Shown here: positions 1-7,344 of the stretch, piece after piece
Layout: each line of letters opens with the position of its first letter
Numbering within the stretch: position 1 is the stretch's first letter
Translations under genes and position numbers: made by a program
Notes under the pieces: model-generated
What the model was told of the DNA's origin: nothing
The model's database searches: none
What the model saw: only the letters and a program-made list of their open reading frames with translations
Source of the DNA: Aquabacterium sp. NJ1
GTDB taxonomy: Bacteria; Pseudomonadota; Gammaproteobacteria; Burkholderiales; Burkholderiaceae_C
Assembly: GCF_000768065.1 (NCBI RefSeq)
Contig: NZ_JRKM01000001.1
Span: forward strand, 2,480,001 to 2,544,000
DNA: 64,000 nucleotides
Direction of reading: 5' to 3'

Positions 1-597
1 GAGCGCTTCCACATGGCTTCACGCATCGACCGCTGGGTGGTGCGCCACGTTTTCGAGTGGCTGGCCAGCCAGGGCGAGGCGCTCGACCAGATCGACACCA
101 TCGCCGTCAACCTGTCGGGCCAGTCCATCAGCGACCCGAGCTTCCACCACTTCATGCAGGAGCTGATCACCGAAACCTCGGTGGACGTGCGCAAGCTCTG
201 CCTGGAGATCACCGAGACCTCGGCCATCACCAACCTGGCCGATGCGGGCGCCTTCATCGAAGGCATGCGCCAGCGCGGCGTGCGCATGGCGCTGGATGAC
301 TTCGGCTCGGGTGCCTCGTCCTTTGGCTACCTCAAGAACCTGCCGGTGGACTACCTCAAGATCGACGGCCAGTTCATCAAAGCCCTGGTACATGACCCGC
401 TCGACCAGGCCACCGTGCGCTGCTTTTGCGAAGTGGCGCGTGTGCTGGGCATCAAGACCATCGCCGAGTTCGTGGAAACCGAAGCCACGCTGCATGAGTT
501 GCGCAAACTCGGCGTGGACCATGCCCAGGGCTACCTGATCCACAAGCCGCAACCGCTGGTTGAATTGCTGAGCCGCGTCACCTGCACCACGGGCTGA
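1..597 (+). CDS. EAL-domain c-di-GMP phosphodiesterase, 3' part
   Basis: The reading frame is open from base 1, so the gene starts upstream of the window; the ATG at 13 is internal. The visible 198 residues are the C-terminal two thirds of an EAL domain. Landmarks in order are IDRWVV, EITETSAI, the DDFGSGASSFGYL stretch that carries the metal-binding Asp pair, the LKIDGQFI Lys/Asp region, AEFVET with a catalytic-loop Glu, and GYLIHKP near the end. These match active EAL enzymes, which hydrolyse cyclic di-GMP to pGpG in the cytoplasm. The EAL signature itself and any GGDEF, PAS or membrane part lie outside the window. The gene converges on the FAD reductase, with 36 bases between the stop codons and no clear terminator. 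Confidence 0.93.
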   Translation, partial: ERFHMASRIDRWVVRHVFEWLASQGEALDQIDTIAVNLSGQSISDPSFHHFMQELITETSVDVRKLCLEITETSAITNLADAGAFIEGMRQRGVRMALDDFGSGASSFGYLKNLPVDYLKIDGQFIKALVHDPLDQATVRCFCEVARVLGIKTIAEFVETEATLHELRKLGVDHAQGYLIHKPQPLVELLSRVTCTTG

Positions 598-633
598 GCG
601 CTTGCACGCACACGGCCAGCCGCGCGCAGCCCC

Positions 634-1797
634 TCAGAGGAAGCGGCCGCTGACCAGGCCCTTGACCACCCGCAAGCCCAGGCGTCGGGCATAAGCCCCA
701 TAGCTGATCTCGTCGGCCATCAAATCCAGGTGCATGCGCGTGACCTGCGTGCTGCGTGGCAAGGCTTTGACCAGCAGGCGCTCGCAGGCTTGAGGGAAGA
801 TCAGGTAACGCAGGCGGTTGGCGTGGTCCAGCACCTGCGTGATGGCCTTGTGGCGGCGCTGGTAAGCCGCCAGCGCGGGCACGCGGCCACCCGAGGCTTG
901 CGCCTCCAGCACGGCCTGTGCGGCGAGGTAGCCGCTCTGCATCGCAAACGCAATGCCTTCGCCGGTGATGGGCTCGACCAGGCCGGCGGCATCCCCGGCG
1001 AGCAGCACCTGGCCGGCACCCGGCGTGGGCTTGTAATCGCCAAAGGGGATGTGGTGGCCCTTGATCTTGCCCGGCGGCATGCGGCCGAACACGCTGACCA
1101 GAAAGGCCTCGAAGTCCTGCTTCATCTGCGGGTTGCGGGCCTGGATGCCGCCCACGCCGACCGTGACCGTGTCCCGCTTGGGGAACACCCAGCCGTAGCC
1201 CCACTTCACCACGCCGAAGTAGATCTCCGGGCGGTTGACATCGCGGGGCAGCAAGGCACGGTCCACGTCCATCTCCAGCGCGAACGCGATCTTGTCGCGG
1301 TTGTATGAAGCACCGTACAGCGTGCGCGCCACGGTGCTGTTGACCCCGTCTGCACCAATCAGGTAGTCGTAGCTGATCTCTTGGCCGGACTGCAGGCGGC
1401 ACACCTGCCGATCCAGGTCGACCGAGGCCAGGCCATCACCCTGGTAGAGGGTGGCGCCCTGCTCGCGCGCCAGGCCCAGCAGGTAGTGGTCAAAGTGATG
1501 GCGGGCCGTGAAGTACAGCGCGCTGTGGCCACCCACCTCGCTCAGGCAACGCTCGCGGTGAAACAGGCGGATGCCATCGGCCTCGTACTCGAAGGCCTGC
1601 GCCCAGGCCGCGTCACCGAAGATCTGGGCAAACAGCTTGCGGCTTCGCAGCGTCAGCAGGCCGCCGCACAGCTTGGGTCGGGGGAACACCGCCTTGTCGA
1701 CGAGGGCGACGTCCACGCCCTGACTGGCCAGGGTACGGGCGGCAGACGACCCGGCCGGGCCGCCACCGATCACGATGACTGCATGGTGTTTTCTCAC
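634..1797 (-). CDS. Geranylgeranyl-reductase-family FAD-dependent oxidoreductase
   Basis: Encodes about 387 residues. The N-terminus has a Rossmann dinucleotide fold with the GGGPAG motif near residues 11-16, then a KLCGG stretch near residue 45, where family members contact substrate and FAD. A second FAD motif, LLAGDAAGLVEP, lies near residue 265. This layout is typical of the geranylgeranyl reductase / digeranylglycerophospholipid reductase group, which reduces isoprenoid chains or related hydrophobic substrates; the substrate here is unknown. The GTG at 1797 puts the usual short tail before the FAD motif; a TTG at 1815 is an alternative. Neither has a good Shine-Dalgarno site. The gene lies 79 bases downstream of ompA on the same strand, and nothing in it suggests a role in type VI secretion. 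Confidence 0.82.
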   Translation of the reverse strand: MRKHHAVIVIGGGPAGSSAARTLASQGVDVALVDKAVFPRPKLCGGLLTLRSRKLFAQIFGDAAWAQAFEYEADGIRLFHRERCLSEVGGHSALYFTARHHFDHYLLGLAREQGATLYQGDGLASVDLDRQVCRLQSGQEISYDYLIGADGVNSTVARTLYGASYNRDKIAFALEMDVDRALLPRDVNRPEIYFGVVKWGYGWVFPKRDTVTVGVGGIQARNPQMKQDFEAFLVSVFGRMPPGKIKGHHIPFGDYKPTPGAGQVLLAGDAAGLVEPITGEGIAFAMQSGYLAAQAVLEAQASGGRVPALAAYQRRHKAITQVLDHANRLRYLIFPQACERLLVKALPRSTQVTRMHLDLMADEISYGAYARRLGLRVVKGLVSGRFL

Positions 1798-1844
1798 GCT
1801 GCTTGCTGGAATCAACTTGAACAGCCGCGCAGCGTATCACCACC

Positions 1845-1865
1845 CCCGCGCCGATACCGCGCGGG
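1845..1865 (-). terminator. GC hairpin between ompA and the FAD reductase
   Basis: A perfect 7-bp inverted repeat, CCCGCGC and GCGCGGG, is separated by 7 bases just after the ompA stop codon. It could end or attenuate transcription from the ompA promoter. No T-tract follows on either strand, so this is only a candidate. Confidence 0.3.
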
Positions 1866-1876
1866 TGCCAGACAGA

Positions 1877-2449
1877 TCAGTCCTTCGAGACGTCGGTCAC
1901 GATGGTGACGCGGCGGTTCTCGGCGGCAGCCGGGTCCTTGGCGTTGAGCACCTCGGCATCCCCCTTGCCCACGGCCTTCAGGCGCTTGGGGTCGATCGAA
2001 TGCGCCGTGACCAGGTAGTTGCGCACGCTCTCGGCGCGCTGCTGCGACAGGGTCAGGTTCATGTCGTGGGTGCCGCGCGGGTCGGCATGGCCTTCGACGT
2101 TGAAACCATAGTCGGCCAGCTTGTTGTTGCGCAGGGCCGCGGCCACCACGTCCAGCTGCTTCTTGGCCTGCGGGGTCAGCTCGGCGGAGTTGGTCTCGAA
2201 GGTGATCAGCAGCGAGGCGCTGGGCTTGCGGGCGGCCTGCTGGCCGGGGGTGTCGCGCTGCACGCGCAGGGAGCGGGTGACCACGGGCTCTTCGGGTGTG
2301 AGCGCGTCGATGAGGTTGCCCTCGGTCACGGCCTTGCCCTTGAGCACGGTGGTGGGGGTGGGGTCATCGGCATGGGCCAGGCCCACGCTGACCAGCAAGG
2401 CGGCGGCGCTCAAGGCGCGGATCAGGAAGGAGCGGGAAGACGTGTTCAT
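1877..2449 (-). CDS. OmpA-family peptidoglycan-binding outer membrane/periplasmic protein
   Basis: Encodes 190 residues. A signal peptide covers roughly residues 1-27 (Arg near the start, hydrophobic core, cleavage after GLAHA). After a linker of about 50 residues comes an OmpA-C domain with ITFETNSAEL, VEGHADPRGTHDMNLTLSQ, QRAESVRNYL and the final ENRRVTIV. The conserved Asp and Arg that bind diaminopimelate in this family are present. The ATG at 2449 is preferred because AAGGA lies 7 bases upstream; a TTG two codons earlier has no such spacing. The gene follows pppA by 115 bases and has its own candidate promoter with the T6SS-associated element. It may anchor the secretion machine to peptidoglycan, or be a general cell-wall protein; the lipobox of a TssJ- or Pal-type lipoprotein is absent. 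Confidence 0.88.
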   Translation of the reverse strand: MNTSSRSFLIRALSAAALLVSVGLAHADDPTPTTVLKGKAVTEGNLIDALTPEEPVVTRSLRVQRDTPGQQAARKPSASLLITFETNSAELTPQAKKQLDVVAAALRNNKLADYGFNVEGHADPRGTHDMNLTLSQQRAESVRNYLVTAHSIDPKRLKAVGKGDAEVLNAKDPAAAENRRVTIVTDVSKD

Positions 2450-2467
2450 GGACAAGTCCTTGAAGGG

Positions 2468-2481
2468 GTGACGGCCGTCAC
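2468..2481. promoter_or_regulatory. 14-bp perfect palindrome upstream of ompA
   Basis: GTGACGGCCGTCAC is a perfect palindrome. It overlaps the proposed -10 hexamer and start point of the ompA promoter and lies just upstream of the ribosome binding site. It could be a repressor operator or form a hairpin at the 5' end of the mRNA. Confidence 0.4.
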
Positions 2482-2520
2482 TGTAGGGCGATGGCCTGGA
2501 GGTGAAAAGCGACTTTTGTC
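2480..2520 (-). promoter_or_regulatory. Candidate ompA promoter with GAC-N4-GTC element
   Basis: On the minus strand TGAC-AAAA-GTCGCTT occupies 2521 down to about 2507. TACAGT (2485-2480), within CTACAGTG, begins 35 bases after the G of GAC. The same 8-mer occurs at the same distance upstream of tssA. If TACAGT is the -10, the element is centred at about -42.5, the usual place for a class II activator. The deduced start near 2473 leaves a short leader that includes the ribosome binding site. Confidence 0.5.
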
Positions 2521-2564
2521 ATCGACAGGGTCATGGGCGGCAAGGCGGGCCAGGTCATGCCCCA

Positions 2565-3332
2565 TCAAGGCCCGATGCGCGTGACCTCGGCCGGGTTGCC
2601 CACCCAGACGGCCACCGCAGTGTAGTTGTCCTGGTTGGGCACCTGGCGCTGCGCCACCAGCTCGGCCATCTGGTCCAGCCACTGGCCGGGGTTGCCTGCC
2701 TGCAGCAGGGTGCGCTCGATGTCGGCGGGTTCGAGCTGGTCCCACCAGCCATCCGAGCACAGCAAGAAGGCGTCGCCTTCGATCAGCGCCTGCGGCTCGC
2801 GCGTGAGGTGCACGTGCGGCGTCTCCTCGCTGCCCATGGCGGCCAGCAACTGGTTCTTGCGCGGGTGGTGGCGGGCCTCTTCGGGCTTGATGAAACCAGC
2901 GTCCACCATGTGCTGCACCACGCTGTCATCCACGGTGAGCTGTTGCGCCACGCCCTGGCGGACGCGGTACAGGCGCGAGTCGCCCACATGGCCCCACATG
3001 GCCAGGCCTTCTTGCGCCTCCAGCCACAGGACCACCACGGTGGCGTGCATGCGCTGGTGGCTCTTGAAGCCCTCCTGGCCGGCGTTGAGCACCTCGTTGG
3101 CCTCTTCGATCGAGGCCTCCAGCACGGCGGGGTTGTAGACGGTGGCGCGCTGCAACAGCAAGGTGGCGGTGCGCACGACGATGTCCGAGGCCATGGCGCC
3201 ATTGCTGTGGCCGCCGGCGCCGTCAGACAGCACGGCATAGACGTGGGTGCCCGAGGTGCCGTGGCGAAAGTCGTCTTCGTTGTGCGAACGCTGGCCGACT
3301 TCGCTGCGGCTGGCTACTTCTATGTGCATCAT
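2565..3332 (-). CDS. pppA: PP2C-family Ser/Thr phosphatase (PppA-like, T6SS-associated)
   Basis: Encodes 255 residues, the size of a lone bacterial PP2C (PPM) domain. Metal-binding and catalytic motifs appear in order: an Arg near SRSEVGQRSHNEDD (Asp pair near residues 20-21), SDGAGGHSNG, HVGDSRLYRVR, SDGWWDQL and QDNYTAV. The start codon overlaps the stop of the FHA gene, so translation of the two is coupled. In type VI clusters of the Pseudomonas H1 kind, PppA dephosphorylates the FHA protein and opposes the kinase PpkA. No PpkA-type kinase gene is in the window, so the matching kinase is elsewhere or the FHA protein is regulated differently. The PP2C assignment is firm; the T6SS role rests on the gene order. 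Confidence 0.9.
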   Translation of the reverse strand: MMHIEVASRSEVGQRSHNEDDFRHGTSGTHVYAVLSDGAGGHSNGAMASDIVVRTATLLLQRATVYNPAVLEASIEEANEVLNAGQEGFKSHQRMHATVVVLWLEAQEGLAMWGHVGDSRLYRVRQGVAQQLTVDDSVVQHMVDAGFIKPEEARHHPRKNQLLAAMGSEETPHVHLTREPQALIEGDAFLLCSDGWWDQLEPADIERTLLQAGNPGQWLDQMAELVAQRQVPNQDNYTAVAVWVGNPAEVTRIGP

Positions 3333-5701
3333 GCAGGTTTGGCTGGGTCACGGCCGGTCTGGCGGCGTTCGGCGTCCAGGCGGTCCAGTTGTTCTTCGTA
3401 GGCTTGCAGGAAGGCGCGGCCAAAGAGGTTGTGGAAGTCGTCCTGCGCCTCGGCCTTGACGGCTTCGTAGTGCTGCAGATACAGCTCCCACAGCTTGGCG
3501 CGGCGGTTCATGGGCAGCAGGCTGTCGAGCATGCTGCGGCCCACGAGCTTGGCCTCCAGTGCATCGGGCTCGAAGCGGGCCAGCACGCCCTCCAGCGCGG
3601 CGCGCATGCCCACCATGGTGCCGATGGTGTGGCCCAGCAGGTCGTCCATGGCGTCGGCCACAGCTTCAGGGCCGGACATGAAGCCACGCAGCGGCGGTTG
3701 CAGCAGCTGCTCCATGGCCGAGACCGTATCCGGCGAGAACTTCAGCGGGTTGTTGCGCCGCGCCTGGATCACGGTGACCTCGGCGCGCATCTCCTGCTTG
3801 GTGGCGGCGCGCGCGGCCACCAGCTTGAGGCTGCCGTCCACCGTGTGGTGCAGCAGCTGGCCGATGACGCGCATCAGATCCGGGTTGAGGCCTTGGGGTG
3901 GCGTGAAGTGGATGCCGGCGCCCTCACAGAAGGCGGCCCAGAGCGCTCGGGTATCGGCTGGTGTGTCCGATGAAGCTCCGGTACGGGTGGCGGCCTGAGC
4001 GGAGGCGACGGCCGCCGCTGTTGATGCTGCGGGCGCGGCCACAGGTGCGGACACCGGCGCCGGGGCCACCACAGGCTCGGGCGCCTGGACCTCGACATGC
4101 GGCACGGCCGTCTGCGGAATGGGCAACTGGGTCTGCAAAGGCTCGGCCAGCGGCTCGTGGCCCACCGGGGCGCTCACGTCGATGGTTTGTTTGACGTGCA
4201 CGGCCGGCACGGTCTGCGGCGACAGGTCCAGGTCGTCCAGCAAGCCGCCTGAGCGGGCTGGTGTGCCCAGGCCCAGATCGGCAAAAGGTGAGCTCCCTGC
4301 GGGCTCGGCAGGGGCCGCCCCTTTGTCCGCCCCCTTGTCCGCCCCCTTGTCCGCCGGCTTGGGCGGCGGCATGAAGGAGAAGGAGGCCTCCATCGGTTCA
4401 CGCGTGGGCCTGGCCTGGGATGCAGCAGGTGCGGCAAGGGGGGGCTCGGCCGGCACGGGCGCGGGGATGGGTGCAGGCATGGGTGCCGGCGTGGGCGTCG
4501 CCACGGGCGGCAACGGCATGGCCGCCTGCAGCTCGGGCACGTCGTCGGGCAAGGCCGGGCCGGCCTCGACCGGTGGCTTGTCGGATGCCAGGATGCCGAT
4601 GTCTGCACGCGGCTTGATCAGCGAGAGCGGGTCCACGCTGATGGGCGTACCGGCCGCGGCCTCGGCGGGTGCAGCCGGCTCCGTCTTCTTCAGGAAAGAG
4701 GCCAGTGGGTCGGACGAGGTGCCGCCGCCCAGACCGAACATCTGGTCGAGGGACTGGGCGCCAGGAGGGGCCACCGAGCCCATGAGATCGAGGTCACCCG
4801 GCAGAGGCTTGGCGCCGCCGGACAGGTCGAACGGCGAGGCGCTGGCCGGCGGTGTGGGCGCTTGCGGCAAGTCCCAGCTGCTGGCGGCCGGGGCCGGCCG
4901 GCCCGTCGGGCTCGGGGCGGCCTGGAAATCGGCAAACGGGTCGAAGTCATCGGGCAAGCGTGCCGGTGCAGCGGGTGCCGCGACGGGCGCAGCAGCGGGC
5001 GCAAACGATGCTGGCGAGGGCGAGCCAAATCCACCGAGCAGATCGGCGAACGGCGAAGCCGGGGACGGCGCCGGCGCGGGCACGAAGGCCGGCGACACCG
5101 AGGCCCCCGCCGAAGCCGAGGACGAGCCGCTCAAGCCGCCCAGCAGATCGGCAAAGGGCGAGGCGCTGGAGGCCTGTGGGGCAGGTGCAGGTGCGGGAGC
5201 GAAAGCCTGTGCCGGCGCCATGGCCGGTACGGCAGCAGCAGCCGGCATGGGCACACCCGTGCCATGCTCGGCCGAGCGCATCAGGCTCGGATCCGTGCGG
5301 GGCTCCTGCCCAGACCCGACGATGACGGTACGCGAATCCACCGCCGCACGGCCCTTGGTGATGGTGCGGGCCGTGGCATCGTTTTGCGAATACGTGACCA
5401 GCAGGGCATAGGTGCCGATCTGCAGCTCGTCGTTTTCATCCAGCAGCACGCCCTCGCCCGGCGGCACCGGCTTGTTGTTGTGCCAGATGGGGTTGGCGTT
5501 GCCCACATTGAGGATGCGCCAGCCTTCGGGGCCGCGGCTGACCTCGGCCTGCAGGCGCGAGATGCGGCGCTCCGGATCGGGCAGCGCCAGGGTGTTCGTG
5601 TCGGAGCGGCCGATGGTGCCGCCGCGCTCGTCGAAGTATGCGGAAATCGCCTGCGTCAAAGGCTGGCCAGCCAGGCTGACGGCGCGGATGAGCAAGTGCA
5701 T
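3329..5701 (-). CDS. tagH: T6SS-associated FHA-domain protein (TagH/Fha-type)
   Basis: Encodes 790 residues. An N-terminal FHA domain (about residues 1-110) has GGTIGRSDTNTLAL and RISRLQAEVS, the Gly-Arg and Ser/Arg positions used for phosphothreonine binding. A long Ala/Pro-rich linker (about 130-570) follows, with recurring PFADLLGG-like blocks and a tandem ADKG repeat. The C-terminal 200 residues (from ALWAAFCEGAG) match the conserved C-terminal domain of the type VI FHA proteins, including NPLKFSPD and LYLQHYEAVKAEAQDDF. In characterised systems such proteins gate assembly of the secretion machine after threonine phosphorylation. GGAG lies 8 bases before the ATG. The gene overlaps pppA and has its own candidate promoter. 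The linker is unusually long and low in complexity and may vary in length between strains. Confidence 0.92.
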   Translation of the reverse strand: MHLLIRAVSLAGQPLTQAISAYFDERGGTIGRSDTNTLALPDPERRISRLQAEVSRGPEGWRILNVGNANPIWHNNKPVPPGEGVLLDENDELQIGTYALLVTYSQNDATARTITKGRAAVDSRTVIVGSGQEPRTDPSLMRSAEHGTGVPMPAAAAVPAMAPAQAFAPAPAPAPQASSASPFADLLGGLSGSSSASAGASVSPAFVPAPAPSPASPFADLLGGFGSPSPASFAPAAAPVAAPAAPARLPDDFDPFADFQAAPSPTGRPAPAASSWDLPQAPTPPASASPFDLSGGAKPLPGDLDLMGSVAPPGAQSLDQMFGLGGGTSSDPLASFLKKTEPAAPAEAAAGTPISVDPLSLIKPRADIGILASDKPPVEAGPALPDDVPELQAAMPLPPVATPTPAPMPAPIPAPVPAEPPLAAPAASQARPTREPMEASFSFMPPPKPADKGADKGADKGAAPAEPAGSSPFADLGLGTPARSGGLLDDLDLSPQTVPAVHVKQTIDVSAPVGHEPLAEPLQTQLPIPQTAVPHVEVQAPEPVVAPAPVSAPVAAPAASTAAAVASAQAATRTGASSDTPADTRALWAAFCEGAGIHFTPPQGLNPDLMRVIGQLLHHTVDGSLKLVAARAATKQEMRAEVTVIQARRNNPLKFSPDTVSAMEQLLQPPLRGFMSGPEAVADAMDDLLGHTIGTMVGMRAALEGVLARFEPDALEAKLVGRSMLDSLLPMNRRAKLWELYLQHYEAVKAEAQDDFHNLFGRAFLQAYEEQLDRLDAERRQTGRDPAKPA
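4323..4355 (-). repeat. 12-bp tandem repeat in the FHA linker
   Basis: The unit TTGTCCGCCCCC (plus strand) is repeated about 2.7 times without interruption and encodes the (ADKG)n stretch of the FHA linker. The 12-base unit preserves the frame, so slippage would change only linker length. Confidence 0.85.
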
Positions 5702-5755
5702 GAAGGAGGCTCCAGACTGCCCCTGTTATAGAAATGGCTTGGGGCGATGATCCGA

Positions 5756-5796
5756 ATGGTGTCGGCGTGACTGACCTTGGTCAATCAACGAAAGTC
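5756..5796 (-). promoter_or_regulatory. Candidate FHA/pppA promoter with TGAC elements
   Basis: On the minus strand TGAC-TTTC-GTT (G of GAC at 5796) is a weaker version of the T6SS-associated element. CACCAT (5761-5756) lies at the -10-like distance. A stronger inverted repeat, TGACC-TT-GGTCA, lies downstream at 5772-5783. Two sites in one gap may mean cooperative binding or repression. This is the least convincing of the five candidate promoters. Confidence 0.33.
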
Positions 5797-5809
5797 ATGC
5801 GGCCGCATG
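5796..5809. promoter_or_regulatory. 14-bp perfect palindrome CATGCGGCCGCATG
   Basis: A perfect palindrome lies between the stop of the small membrane protein gene and the FHA promoter element, sharing base 5796 with the latter. It could form a hairpin that ends the upstream operon (no T-tract is seen) or be a protein-binding site. Confidence 0.35.
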
Positions 5810-5826
5810 CGCCAGGCTGCGGTGCA

Positions 5827-6000
5827 TCAAGGCTGGTGCTGCCAGGCTTGCCAGGCCAGCACGGCGGCGAAGATCAAGGCCACCATCAAGCGACCCTTGG
5901 CGGCTGGCGTGATGCGTTTGTGCTTGATCACGTCGCGCATGCCCAGCACGAAGAGGAGGCCGCCGACCAAGGCCAGCACGACTTGCGGGTTGAGCTGCAT
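5827..6000 (-). CDS. 57-residue two-helix membrane protein in the T6SS locus
   Basis: This short gene encodes 57 residues. It starts MQLNPQVVLALVGGLLFVLG, a hydrophobic helix at about 4-20. A basic loop (RDVIKHKRITPAAKGR) follows, then a second helix (about 37-52, LMVALIFAAVLAWQAW) and a short polar tail. The basic loop predicts both ends outside and the loop in the cytoplasm. The ATG lies 3 bases after the stop of the TIGR02270 gene, so the two are almost certainly co-transcribed and probably translationally coupled. I recognise no family. Its size and place resemble accessory membrane peptides of secretion loci or small immunity proteins, but neither role can be shown from sequence. Confidence 0.72.
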   Translation of the reverse strand: MQLNPQVVLALVGGLLFVLGMRDVIKHKRITPAAKGRLMVALIFAAVLAWQAWQHQP

Positions 6001-6003
6001 GCC

Positions 6004-7332
6004 TCAGCCCCTCGCATTCAACCAGCGGCTTTGCCGCCAGGCAGGCGCCGCCACCGGCAGCATCACGCTGCCCGGGTTCAGCAGGCACAGGTATTCGGCG
6101 GCCATGATGCGCTGGCGTTGCCCGGCGGTTTGCAGCACCACCAGGGCGTGCCCTGCGCTGGGTGGCTCACCCACGAAATAGCGTTGCCCGACCTTGAAGC
6201 GTGCGGCCTGCGCCTGCCACCAGGCCTGGACCTTGGCTTGATCGGGCCAGGGCAGGCTGTCGTCTTCGTCCATGGCCACGTCGTGGTCCTCGGGGTTGTC
6301 GTTGGGACCAGGCTCCAGGCCTTCAGGTGGCTTGCGCTCCAGCCCGCATGCTGCCAGGTCGGCGCCCGAGATCAGGCTGAACGCCTCGCCCGCCAGGCGC
6401 GCCCAGTTGTCGTCGGCCATGTGGTGAATCAACCAGGGCATGACCTGCACATCGCCCACCCAGGCGGCCATGCGCATCATGCGGCGTTTGGCCGGGGCAC
6501 TGTTTTCGGCCAGGGGGGCCAGCTTGCGCACCTGCTCACGGCCCCAGTCCATCGGTGCGGCCATGGTGGCCAGACGATGGGCGTCCTGTTGCGGCCAGGT
6601 CTGACCGGGCGGCACAGCCAGCAGCGCCTGGCGCACCAGGTCGTTCTGGCCCTGACCCCACAGCGTGAGCGCCCAGGCCGCCGCGCGCCGGTCAGCGAGG
6701 GCATCCGCCGGCGAACCGCCTGCCCCCAGCACCACCGTGGCGTGCTCGTCGTGCACCGGCCCGGCTTGTGCGGACACGGCCAGACGCGCTGCATCAGCCA
6801 GATCACGGCGCCCCAGTTGCCCGGCCACCCGCCAGGCCCGTGCGCGCACGCCGGCATCCGCATCCTGCACGGCCTGAGCCAGCACGGCACCCGGATCGAC
6901 ACGGTGCATGGCACAAGCGGCCAGGGCCCAGGCCCGGTGTACCGGCACGGTGCTGCCCAACAGGGCTCGCACCGTGCCTTGCAGGTCTTCGGACGACACC
7001 CAGCCCAAGGCGGACAGGAAGCCACGCTCGGCCTCCGGCAAGCTTGCCGCCAGCTTGACCAGGCGCTGCAGCACCGCGGCATCGCGACCTTGCAGGGCGC
7101 ACACGGCCAGCGCAAACACCACACCCGCACCAGGCGAGGCCAGCCCGGCTTGCAGCATCGCCAGGCCCTCGGGCCCGGCCACGGCCACGCCGTCGAGGTG
7201 CGCCGCAATGCGCTCGTCCAGTCGACGCAGGCGATGCAGTTGCACATGCGGCGCACGCAGCAACACCGAGCGAACCTGGCGCAGGCTCACCGCATCATCG
7301 ACATGCTGTTGCAACACCAGCGGGATGCTCAC
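6004..7332 (-). CDS. TIGR02270 family protein (HEAT-like helical repeats)
   Basis: Encodes 442 residues, the usual length for TIGR02270. The opening VLQQHVDDAVSLRQVRSVLL and the following RLRRLDERIAAHLDGV are typical of that family. The middle of the protein is a series of Ala/Leu-rich helices about 30 residues long, resembling HEAT repeats, and it ends with a compact domain with FKVGQRYFVGEPP and HALVVLQTAGQRQR. There is no signal peptide or membrane segment. Proteins of this family are found almost only in type VI secretion loci; their biochemical role is not established. It lies between the beta-propeller-like gene (12 bases) and the small membrane protein gene (3 bases). The start is GTG at 7332. 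Confidence 0.85.
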   Translation of the reverse strand: MSIPLVLQQHVDDAVSLRQVRSVLLRAPHVQLHRLRRLDERIAAHLDGVAVAGPEGLAMLQAGLASPGAGVVFALAVCALQGRDAAVLQRLVKLAASLPEAERGFLSALGWVSSEDLQGTVRALLGSTVPVHRAWALAACAMHRVDPGAVLAQAVQDADAGVRARAWRVAGQLGRRDLADAARLAVSAQAGPVHDEHATVVLGAGGSPADALADRRAAAWALTLWGQGQNDLVRQALLAVPPGQTWPQQDAHRLATMAAPMDWGREQVRKLAPLAENSAPAKRRMMRMAAWVGDVQVMPWLIHHMADDNWARLAGEAFSLISGADLAACGLERKPPEGLEPGPNDNPEDHDVAMDEDDSLPWPDQAKVQAWWQAQAARFKVGQRYFVGEPPSAGHALVVLQTAGQRQRIMAAEYLCLLNPGSVMLPVAAPAWRQSRWLNARG

Positions 7333-7344
7333 CTTGCAAGCCCT

